Both the position numbers and the translations under genes were made by a program. Below are positions 24,750-31,501 of a stretch of DNA of 55,389 nt, piece by piece (position 1 is the stretch's first letter; each line of letters opens with the position of its first letter). The stretch is from assembly GCA_018725565.1 (NCBI GenBank), contig QLUR01000017.1:1-55389 (forward strand). Direction: 5' to 3'. The stretch is from Bacillota bacterium. Its GTDB lineage: Bacteria > Bacillota > Dethiobacteria > Dethiobacterales > Dethiobacteraceae. A model generated the notes under the pieces. That model ran no database searches and was not told where the DNA came from. It saw nothing but the letters and a program-made list of their open reading frames with translations.

Positions 24750-25018
24750 GCTTTCAAATCCTTAAACAGCGCGTCAAGGTCGGTATAGCCACGTGCGTTC
24801 GGGTCGCGGGCAATGGTTTCCGCTTCTCTCATCGCCGCGATTGTTTCCGCGTTTGGAACACGGGAAATCTCAAACGGGATTCCTTGGCTGCGTACAGCCT
24901 GACGAAGGAACACGGTCACGGCTGTGGTCATATTGAGACCCAAGTCTGAGAAGAGTTCTTCGGCTTGCTTCTTAAGTTGAACATCTATCCGGATGCTGAC
25001 ATTTGTAGTTTCATTCAT
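24746..25018 (-). CDS. RelB/DinJ-family antitoxin
   Basis: This 90-aa protein has the ribbon-helix-helix N-terminus of RelB/DinJ antitoxins (NVSIRIDVQLKKQAEELFSD, LNMTTAVTVFLRQAV), followed by the FEISRVPNAET linker and an acidic toxin-wrapping tail. It would repress its own promoter and neutralise a YafQ/RelE-type interferase. AAAGGAG precedes the ATG. It runs antisense to the prophage genes between HNH and small terminase, so it is a later insertion. Its partner toxin is a deletion remnant, leaving an orphan antitoxin. Confidence 0.88.
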   Translation of the reverse strand: MNETTNVSIRIDVQLKKQAEELFSDLGLNMTTAVTVFLRQAVRSQGIPFEISRVPNAETIAAMREAETIARDPNARGYTDLDALFKDLKA

Positions 25019-25226
25019 GGTTTAGCACTCCTTTCATTGCTTAGTATATTCATCATACTGCGTGGCATGCACAGTGTCAATACAAAGCTAAAGAGCGGGC
25101 GTTGGGGCTAGGGGCGGTCTAAATCCCTGTATTCCGATAGGAATTCAACGGGCGTGGCGCAACGCGTGAAAAAATACCGGTTCAAACGGGGGATTAACCC
25201 CTGCCACGGCAAGGAGGTGAGGGCGC

Positions 25227-25808
25227 GTGGCAAAAGACGGAACAAACAGGGGCGGCCGCAGAGTCCGCGCCGGCGACAAACCGCAGCCTCTGGCGGAGAA
25301 AATCACGGCGGGCAAGACCGCTCGCGTTTTGGAAGCCCCGGAACTGCCTCCAGAGCCGCTGCTTGAAGCGGGCGACCTGGGCGGCGCGGCGGATTTATTT
25401 GGCGAAGACATCCCTTCCCCAAGCGACTACCTCAGCGCGCGGCAGCGAGACGGCAAGCCGCTGGGCGCGGACGCGCTGTTCATCGAAACATGGCGATGGC
25501 TTAAAGATCGCGGCTGCGAGAAATTCGTCAACCCCCGGCTGATTGAAGCCTACGCCCAGGCCTTCACCCGCTACATCCAGTGCGAGGAAGCCATCAGCAC
25601 CTACGGGCTTTTGGGCAAGCACCCGACCACGGGCGGCGCGATGAGCAGCCCGTTTGTGCAGATGAGCCAGTCATTCCAAAAGCAGGCAAATCTCATCTGG
25701 TATGAGATTTTTGACATCGTCAAGCAAAACTGCACCACCGCTTTTGTCGGCAATCCGCAGGACGACGTGATGGAGAGGCTGCTCTCCGCCAGGAGGGGCG
25801 ACAGATGA
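25227..25808 (+). CDS. Phage terminase small subunit (P27 family)
   Basis: This 193-aa DNA-recognition subunit of the packaging motor starts at GTG after AAGGAGGTGA. The C-terminal region (RLIEAYAQAFTRYIQCEEAI, SPFVQMSQSFQKQANLIWYE) matches P27-type small terminases, while the Gly/Arg-rich N-terminus is likely a DNA-contacting tail. It overlaps the first methyltransferase by four bases. The large subunit lies ~5.7 kb downstream, separated by methylases and the tagging cassette. Confidence 0.82.
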   Translation: MAKDGTNRGGRRVRAGDKPQPLAEKITAGKTARVLEAPELPPEPLLEAGDLGGAADLFGEDIPSPSDYLSARQRDGKPLGADALFIETWRWLKDRGCEKFVNPRLIEAYAQAFTRYIQCEEAISTYGLLGKHPTTGGAMSSPFVQMSQSFQKQANLIWYEIFDIVKQNCTTAFVGNPQDDVMERLLSARRGDR

Positions 25809-27103
25809 AGATAGAAAAAATCAAGGTTGGGCTATTAAAGCCCGCTCGATATAACCCGCGCAAGGACTTAAAGCCCGGCGATAAGGAATATCAGAAGCTT
25901 CGCCGCTCCATCGAGGAATTCGGCTATGTGGAGCCGGTAATCTTTAATCGCCGGACCGGCAACGTGGTGGGCGGCCACCAGCGCTTGAAAGTGCTGCTTG
26001 ATTTGGGCCACAGCGAGATCGACTGCGTGGTGGTGGAGCTTGACCCAGAGCGGGAAAAGGCGCTTAACCTCGCCCTGAACAAAATTCAGGGCGAATGGGA
26101 CGAAACCAAGCTGGCCGAACTGATGGCGGAGCTTGACGCAGGCGCGTTTGACGTCTCCCTCACTGGTTTTGACGTCGCGGAAATCGACGAGCTGCTCAAT
26201 CGCTGGCACGCCAAGGAAGCGGTGCAGGACGACTTCGATGTGGACAAGGAGAAAGAACGCATCGAGGGTGAAGGCGCGATCACAAAGCCAGGGGATATCT
26301 GGCTTTTGGGTAAACATCGCCTGATGTGCGGCGACTCCACCAGCGAGGCGGATTTCGCCAAGCTCATGGACGGCGGCCGCGCACAATGTGCCGTCACTTC
26401 GCCGCCCTACGGAGTGGGCAAGGAGTACGAAAAAGCCGGTATCGAACCGTGGTTTCAGACCATCCAGCCGGTGATCAAAAACCTGTGCAAATACGCGGAG
26501 ATCGTCTGCTGGAACTTGGGCGACCTATACGCCACCGGCTCCCAGTTCATCGAGCCGACCAGCGTGTATTCGGTGAATATGTTTGCCGAAAACGGCTTTC
26601 GCCCGATCTGGATCCGCATCTGGAAAAAGCAAGGGATGAATTTCGGCGTGGGCCCTTATCACCTTGTCTCCAACAAGCCGGTGCAGCAGTACGAGTACAT
26701 TTCGGCCTTCAGCAATAACGGCGAAGCAGAGGAGTACAATGACCAGGAATATCTGTGGCTGTCCGCTTTTGCCGGTCACAGCTACAGATTTGTAAAAAGG
26801 CTGACTAAAGACGAGCGCAAAAAATGGGGCTATGCGGGCATCTGGGAAATGACCACGGTGCGCGCCAACAAGGAGCATCCGGCCATGTTCCCGGTGGAGC
26901 TGCCCTGGCGCTGCATCAAGATGCACAGCGACCGGGGCGGCATTGTTTTGGAGCCGTTCTCCGGCAGCGGCACCACCATTATCGCGGCGGAGCAGACCGA
27001 GCGCCGCTGTTACGCCATGGAGCTTTCCCCCGGTTACTGCGACTTGGCGGCCAAACGCTGGCAGACTTTCACCGGCGCAAAAGCGATCAGATTGGAGGGA
27101 TAA
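25805..27103 (+). CDS. ParB-N/methyltransferase fusion 1 (SPPY type)
   Basis: This 432-aa phage DNA methyltransferase has an N-terminal ParB-like domain (VEPVIFNRRTGNVVGGHQRL, with the GGHQR motif) fused to a beta-class methylase. The catalytic motif SPPY is near residues 198-201, and SAM-binding EPFSGSGTTIIAAEQ is near 385. SPPY is more typical of N4-cytosine methylases. It probably modifies phage DNA against host restriction. It is encoded in tandem with a paralogue from which it differs in the methylase half. Confidence 0.88.
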   Translation: MKIEKIKVGLLKPARYNPRKDLKPGDKEYQKLRRSIEEFGYVEPVIFNRRTGNVVGGHQRLKVLLDLGHSEIDCVVVELDPEREKALNLALNKIQGEWDETKLAELMAELDAGAFDVSLTGFDVAEIDELLNRWHAKEAVQDDFDVDKEKERIEGEGAITKPGDIWLLGKHRLMCGDSTSEADFAKLMDGGRAQCAVTSPPYGVGKEYEKAGIEPWFQTIQPVIKNLCKYAEIVCWNLGDLYATGSQFIEPTSVYSVNMFAENGFRPIWIRIWKKQGMNFGVGPYHLVSNKPVQQYEYISAFSNNGEAEEYNDQEYLWLSAFAGHSYRFVKRLTKDERKKWGYAGIWEMTTVRANKEHPAMFPVELPWRCIKMHSDRGGIVLEPFSGSGTTIIAAEQTERRCYAMELSPGYCDLAAKRWQTFTGAKAIRLEG

Positions 27104-27106
27104 GTT

Positions 27107-28351
27107 TTGGAGATACAGAAAATTCCCGTCACAAAAATCAAAGCGGCAAAATACAACCCGCGCAAAGACTTAAAACCCGGCGACGCGGAATACGAACAGC
27201 TCCGCCGCTCCATGGCGGAGTTTGGCTATGTGGAGCCTGTCGTCTGGAACAAGACCACGGGCAACGTGGTGGGCGGCCACCAACGGCTGAAGGTGCTGCT
27301 GGCGGACGGCGCCGCCGCAATCGACTGCGTGGTGGTGGAACTGGACGCCGCAAAGGAAAAGGCGCTCAACCTCGCCCTCAACAAGATTCAGGGCGACTGG
27401 GACAATGAAAAACTGGCCCTGGTCATCGCCGACCTGCAGGGGGCAGACTTTGATCTTTCGCTTACCGGTTTTGACGAGGCGGAGCTAAACAAGCTGATGG
27501 GCTCTTTGGATGAAGTGAAAGACGACGATTTCGACTTGACGGCCGCTTTGGAAGAGGCGGCTTTTGTTTTGCCTGGCGACATATGGACGCTTGGACGGCA
27601 CCGGTTACTCTGCGGCGATGCCACTGATGCTGCAGACGTTGCCCTGCTTATGGACGGCCGCAAAGCAAACCTTGTCCTCACCGATCCTCCTTATGGCGTT
27701 TCGTTTGAGTCAGCTAGCGGGTTGAAAATCAAAAACGACAGCATGAAGGCGGAACAGTTTTACAACTTCCTGCTCTCAGCATTCAAATGCTTTTACGAGA
27801 ACCTTGCTGACGGAGGGGCTTTTTACTGCTTCCATTCGGATTCGGAAAAGGTGAATTTTTTCCGCGCTTGTGTGGACGCTGGCTTCCATTACTCCACCAC
27901 TTGCATCTGGGTGAAAAACGCCCTAGTGCTTAGTCGCAGCGACTACCACCAGAGACACGAGCCCGTGCTCTATGCCTTCAAAAATACCGCCAAGCACAAA
28001 TGGTACTCTGACCGCAAGCAGACCACGATTTGGAACTTCGACAAACCAAGAAAGAACACGGATCATCCGACAAGCAAGCCCCTTGACCTGCTTGCCTATC
28101 CGATAAAGAACAGCAGTCAGGCAAACGCCATCGTGCTCGACACCTTCGGTGGCAGCGGTTCTACGCTCCTCGCCTGCGAGCAGCTTGACCGCACCTGCCA
28201 CATGCTTGAAATCGAAGAAAAGTACGCAAGCGTCATCCTGCGGCGGTTCGCCGATTTCAAGCAGAACGGTGGCGAGGACATCACCTGCGAGCGAGGCGGC
28301 CAAGTGTTCAGCTACGCCGATTTGGTAAAAGCAGTCGCCGGCCGAAAATAG
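27107..28351 (+). CDS. ParB-N/methyltransferase fusion 2 (DPPY type)
   Basis: This 414-aa paralogue of the preceding gene starts at TTG after GGAGGG. The ParB-like N-terminus is nearly the same (VVGGHQRLKVLL), but the methylase half has LVLTDPPYGVSFES near residue 193, typical of N6-adenine methylation, and TFGGSGSTLLACEQ near 346. The similar N-termini and different catalytic halves suggest duplication followed by domain exchange, giving two base specificities on one scaffold. Confidence 0.88.
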   Translation: MEIQKIPVTKIKAAKYNPRKDLKPGDAEYEQLRRSMAEFGYVEPVVWNKTTGNVVGGHQRLKVLLADGAAAIDCVVVELDAAKEKALNLALNKIQGDWDNEKLALVIADLQGADFDLSLTGFDEAELNKLMGSLDEVKDDDFDLTAALEEAAFVLPGDIWTLGRHRLLCGDATDAADVALLMDGRKANLVLTDPPYGVSFESASGLKIKNDSMKAEQFYNFLLSAFKCFYENLADGGAFYCFHSDSEKVNFFRACVDAGFHYSTTCIWVKNALVLSRSDYHQRHEPVLYAFKNTAKHKWYSDRKQTTIWNFDKPRKNTDHPTSKPLDLLAYPIKNSSQANAIVLDTFGGSGSTLLACEQLDRTCHMLEIEEKYASVILRRFADFKQNGGEDITCERGGQVFSYADLVKAVAGRK

Positions 28352-28370
28352 ACATTTGGCGCATATATGT

Positions 28371-28452
28371 CTTGCTATTGTAGCCCTCCTGAGTGATATA
28401 TGTAATCACCGGAAGGCCGGTGAAAGCCTTCGGAATTTTTTAAAACGGAGGT
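28371..28452 (+). promoter_or_regulatory. Conserved upstream element, copy 1
   Basis: CTTGCTATT, five bases, CCTCCTGAGTG, then ATATATGTA recurs in the same register at 29406 and 29771. TTGCTA and GATATA lie 17 bases apart, as in a promoter. Downstream, TCACCGG/CCGGTGA (28406-28423) can form a hairpin. It overlaps an alternative CCGGAAGGC/GCCTTCGG hairpin (28409-28433) followed by a T-run, resembling an attenuator. ACGGAGG then serves the gene at 28460. Confidence 0.6.
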
Positions 28453-28459
28453 CGGTCCA

Positions 28460-29320
28460 ATGAAAATCACCTACAACGTAACAGGCGCACAGCGCAAGTC
28501 ACTGGTGGGCGCAATCAGTCAGGAACTAAACGCCCCTACCAAATACCTCGGAGCACCGACATTTGCCTACGAGGTAGGCGGCTACCACATCGACAAGAGC
28601 GGTGTGGTTACAGGTCCTGACAACCTTGACCTTGAGGCAGGCCTACATGCTCTCCACGGCTTTGAAGCAGCGGAGCGCGAATATGACGAGCTCGATACCT
28701 ACGAGAGCGGGCTTGGCGGGATGATTGCAGAGCCCTCCATTGAAGAACTAAATGAAGAGGCGGAGCGTGAAATGCGCCGCATGAAACTAGAAAACGCAAA
28801 CGTCCCCGATTACTCAAATCGTGGGCAGTACGGCGGGGATGATATTTCTGCCTTTGACGAAATGCAAATTGCCGAGGAAGAGGAAGTCTGCGACACGCTC
28901 ACTATTGAGATGCCGCTGGCGGGCTTTACCGACGCGGCGCTGGAGAACCTTGAGCGGCTAATCGCAAGCAAAGCCGCCCTCATTAAAAAGGCCATCGGCG
29001 TGGACTCTCTCCCCGTCGAGCGCACAGAAACCACACTCCGGTTTCCCTGGTTTAAGTTTGGCATAGACGGCGCAACAGTCGCCGCCTACTCCCGCTTTAT
29101 CGGCGCGCTGTATGCGGCGGCGAAAGTCCAGAAGCGCGTAACCGGCAGGGAAAAGCCGGTAGAAAACGAAAAGTACGCCTTCCGGGTGTTCCTCCTCCGA
29201 CTCGGTTTTGTGGGTCGGGAATATGTGGACGTGCGGAAAATTTTATTGAAGAACCTTTCCGGAAGCTCAGCGTTTAAGAGCGGCGCCCGGTCTAAGGCGG
29301 AGGTGGACGCTGATGAATAA
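28460..29320 (+). CDS. Phage virulence-related protein family member
   Basis: This 286-aa protein begins MKITYNVTGAQRKSLVGAIS, as in prophage proteins annotated virulence-related, whose function is unknown. The N-terminal half is a small alpha/beta domain, the middle is acidic, and the C-terminal part includes LRFPWFKFGIDG. The last ~45 residues (ENEKYAFRVFLLRLGFVGRE) strongly resemble the C-terminus of the amidoligase encoded 1.4 kb downstream (ENEKFAMRTYLNRIGFIGEE). A shared tail could target both to the same partner. It is preceded by copy 1 of the conserved element. Confidence 0.75.
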   Translation: MKITYNVTGAQRKSLVGAISQELNAPTKYLGAPTFAYEVGGYHIDKSGVVTGPDNLDLEAGLHALHGFEAAEREYDELDTYESGLGGMIAEPSIEELNEEAEREMRRMKLENANVPDYSNRGQYGGDDISAFDEMQIAEEEEVCDTLTIEMPLAGFTDAALENLERLIASKAALIKKAIGVDSLPVERTETTLRFPWFKFGIDGATVAAYSRFIGALYAAAKVQKRVTGREKPVENEKYAFRVFLLRLGFVGREYVDVRKILLKNLSGSSAFKSGARSKAEVDADE

Positions 29321-29405
29321 CTTTCCTTCAGCGCGGTCTACGGCGAGGACGCAGTGAAAAAACTGTAAAGCATGCGGTTCCAGGGGTTTCCCGACCCAAA
29401 AATAG

Positions 29406-29473
29406 CTTGCTATTAATTCCCTTCTGAGTGATATATGTACATACCGCAAGGTACACTACTTCATTCAAGGAGG
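29406..29473 (+). promoter_or_regulatory. Conserved upstream element, copy 2
   Basis: Same register as copies 1 and 3: CTTGCTATT, five bases, CCTTCTGAGTGATATATGTA. A TACC-GCAA-GGTA tetraloop hairpin follows. CCTTCTGAGTG could pair, with wobbles, to CATTCAAGGAGG that contains the SD site of the 29482 gene. Confidence 0.6.
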
Positions 29474-29481
29474 CTAAACCC

Positions 29482-29697
29482 ATGACAAATCAACTTCAGC
29501 TCGGTCAGACAGTCAGCAACTTTGGTATCATTGCCAAGGTGGTCGGGTTCCACGAAGCCACTGGCGACCCAATCTTGCAAGCACACGATATCCGCTGCGG
29601 CGCCGAGAGATGGCTAGCGGACGCCGCCAAGTGCGAGCCGCTCGCCGAAGCAGGTACGATCCTGGGTTATAAAGGCGGTCTGGTGTGCTTCGGTTAA
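29482..29697 (+). CDS. Small protein of the amidoligase cassette (71 aa)
   Basis: AAGGAGG sets the ATG at 29482. The product (NQLQLGQTVSNFGIIAKVVG at the start) has a small beta-rich feel and two cysteines near the middle and end, with no family I can name. It is flanked on both sides by copies of the same upstream element, so it is probably co-regulated with the virulence-related protein and the amidoligase. It could be a substrate or accessory factor of the predicted ligase. Confidence 0.6.
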   Translation: MTNQLQLGQTVSNFGIIAKVVGFHEATGDPILQAHDIRCGAERWLADAAKCEPLAEAGTILGYKGGLVCFG

Positions 29698-29770
29698 CCG
29701 AGGTACACGCTTTCCGTGGCATCATCTCCTTAATATTCCTGATATTTCTGTGGTTATTCGCAAGAATTGA

Positions 29771-29838
29771 CTTGCTATTATTTTCCTCCTGAGTGATATA
29801 TGTACATACCGAAAGGTACACTACACCACTCAAGGAGG
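29771..29838 (+). promoter_or_regulatory. Conserved upstream element, copy 3, with possible SD-sequestering stem
   Basis: CTTGCTATT, five bases, then CCTCCTGAGTG (29785-29795) and ATATATGTA. CCTCCTGAGTG can pair over 11 bp, with one bulged A, to CACTCAAGGAGG (29827-29838), which contains the amidoligase SD. A TACC-GAAA-GGTA GNRA hairpin lies in the loop. Alternatively TTGCTA/GATATA with 17-base spacing is a promoter, in which case the left arm would not be transcribed. Confidence 0.6.
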
Positions 29839-29847
29839 ACAAACTAC

Positions 29848-30747
29848 ATGCTGGCAAGCAAATTCGGGATTGAGATCGAGTTCACGGGCATCACGAGAAG
29901 CGAGGCGGCGCGGATCGCGGCGGAACACCTCGGCGGTACGGCAACAAGCACGGGCGACTACTACGACACCTACAAGGTCACCGCACCGGACGGCAGGGTT
30001 TGGAAGTTCATGAGCGACGCCAGCATCTCCTGCCAAACAAAGCAAGGCCGGCACAAGGTTTCGGCCGGCCGCGACTACAGCGTGGAGCTGGTCAGCCCCA
30101 TCCTCACCTACCGCGAGGACATCGCCACCCTGCAGGAACTGGTACGCAAGCTGCGCAAAGCTAAGGCCTTCGCCAGCGCCACCTGTGGAATTCACCTCCA
30201 CCTTGACGGAGCAAGCCACACGCCGCGCAGCCTCCGAAACTTCGTGAACATCATCGCCAGCAAGAACGACCTTTTCTACAAAGCCCTGCAGATTGCGCCG
30301 GAGCGGATGAGCTACTGCAAGCAGATGGACAATTTGCTGGTCGAGAAGCTGAATCGTAGAAAGCCAAAGACCCTGCGGGCGATTGAGGAGATCTGGTACG
30401 AGGGCTACAGCGAAAGCCAAGAGCGCCACTACCACTCCAGCCGGTATCATTTCCTCAATCTGCACAGTTTCTTCACCGGCAACCGCACGGTCGAGCTGCG
30501 CGGCTTCAACAGCGAACTTCACGCCGGCAAGATCAGAAGCTACATAGTTCTCGCTCTGGCCCTGAACCACCAGGCGATTACGCAAAAATGCGCCTCGGCA
30601 AAGAAGCCCCAGGCCGAAAACGAGAAGTTCGCCATGCGGACCTACTTAAACCGCATCGGCTTCATTGGCGAGGAGTTCGCCAATTGCAGAGAGCACCTGA
30701 CCGCACACTTAAACGGCTCGGCGGCCTGGCGGTTTCGGGCGGCCTGA
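29848..30747 (+). CDS. Phage amidoligase enzyme (carboxylate-amine ligase fold)
   Basis: This 299-aa protein matches the putative amidoligase family, related to glutamine synthetase/gamma-glutamylcysteine ligase folds: FGIEIEFTGITRSEAARIAA, YSVELVSPILTYREDIATLQ, CGIHLHLDGA and NRTVELRGFNSEL supply the E.E, E, H.H and R.E active-site pattern. Such enzymes are predicted to form amide or peptide bonds using ATP. The ATG at 29848 follows AAGGAGG. Next to a gamma-glutamylcyclotransferase gene, it fits a predicted peptide-tagging or modified-metabolite cassette of phages. The C-terminal ~45 residues match those of the 28460 product. Confidence 0.85.
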   Translation: MLASKFGIEIEFTGITRSEAARIAAEHLGGTATSTGDYYDTYKVTAPDGRVWKFMSDASISCQTKQGRHKVSAGRDYSVELVSPILTYREDIATLQELVRKLRKAKAFASATCGIHLHLDGASHTPRSLRNFVNIIASKNDLFYKALQIAPERMSYCKQMDNLLVEKLNRRKPKTLRAIEEIWYEGYSESQERHYHSSRYHFLNLHSFFTGNRTVELRGFNSELHAGKIRSYIVLALALNHQAITQKCASAKKPQAENEKFAMRTYLNRIGFIGEEFANCREHLTAHLNGSAAWRFRAA

Positions 30748-30785
30748 GCCGCCCCTACAGCCAAAGAGCAAGGAGGACATAGACT

Positions 30786-31250
30786 ATGGATAAGCACAAC
30801 AAGCTATACATCGCCTACGGTTCCAACTTAAACCGGGAACAGATGGCGGACAGATGCCCCACGGCGAGGGTTTTAGGGACGAGCATGATGGATGGGTGGC
30901 GGCTCCTGTTCCGGGGCGCGCGCGAGGGCGCGGTGGCGGCGGTGGAGCCTTGTCAGGGCGGCAGCGTCCCGGTGCTGGTCTGGGAGATCACTCCGGTTGA
31001 TGAGGCGGCGCTTGACCGCTACGAAGGTTGGCCGTATTTCTACCGCAAGGAAACGGTTAAGGTGAAGCTGGACGGCAAACCCGTCACGGCGATGGTCTAT
31101 ATTATGAACGAGGGCAGGCCGCTTGGGCAGCCAAGCTGCTACTATTACGCCGTCATTCTCGAAGGCTACAAGGATGCGGGCTTCGATGTTGATATCCTGC
31201 GCCAAGCGACTATTGATTCGGCTGAAACGGAGGAAACCGCCCATGACTGA
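30786..31250 (+). CDS. Gamma-glutamylcyclotransferase-like protein (AIG2/GGCT)
   Basis: This 154-aa GGCT-fold protein carries the diagnostic YIAYGSNLNREQMADRCP, followed by PVLVWEITPVDEAALDRYEG with the catalytic glutamate region. GGCT enzymes remove gamma-glutamyl groups as 5-oxoproline. It sits 38 bases after the amidoligase, with AAGGAGG ahead, and overlaps DUF5049. With the ligase it could add and remove, or trim, gamma-glutamyl-type conjugates. Confidence 0.92.
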   Translation: MDKHNKLYIAYGSNLNREQMADRCPTARVLGTSMMDGWRLLFRGAREGAVAAVEPCQGGSVPVLVWEITPVDEAALDRYEGWPYFYRKETVKVKLDGKPVTAMVYIMNEGRPLGQPSCYYYAVILEGYKDAGFDVDILRQATIDSAETEETAHD

Positions 31251-31425
31251 TAAGGTGAAAGAGCAAATACTTTCCATCCGGGCAAGCGGTGTCACCAATA
31301 TGTTTGACGTAAACCGCGTCCAACGGGAAGCCTTTGCGTGCGGCTTCTACGAACTTGTGCTGTACCTGGAGGAACACAAGGCAGCATACAGCCGCTTTAT
31401 CCTGACAGGTGAGGCGGATGAATAA
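31243..31425 (+). CDS. DUF5049 small phage protein
   Basis: This 60-aa protein, VKEQILSIRASGVTNMFDVN then FYELVLYLEEHKAAYSRFIL, is a clear DUF5049 member, commonly found next to phage GGCT and terminase genes; its role is unknown. The ATG at 31243 overlaps the GGCT stop by 8 bases. It ends the tagging cassette just before the large terminase. Confidence 0.88.
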   Translation: MTDKVKEQILSIRASGVTNMFDVNRVQREAFACGFYELVLYLEEHKAAYSRFILTGEADE

Positions 31426-31501
31426 CTTATAAGTAGGCAAAGGTAAGGGGCTTCCTCGGAGGCTCCTTTCTTTTGCCCGTTTTAGGAACGGAGGCGGCAG
31501 T

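Noticed and set aside
29830-30585. 251-codon minus-strand frame over the amidoligase gene
   Set aside because: It has no SD site or domain, and the plus-strand amidoligase motifs are convincing.
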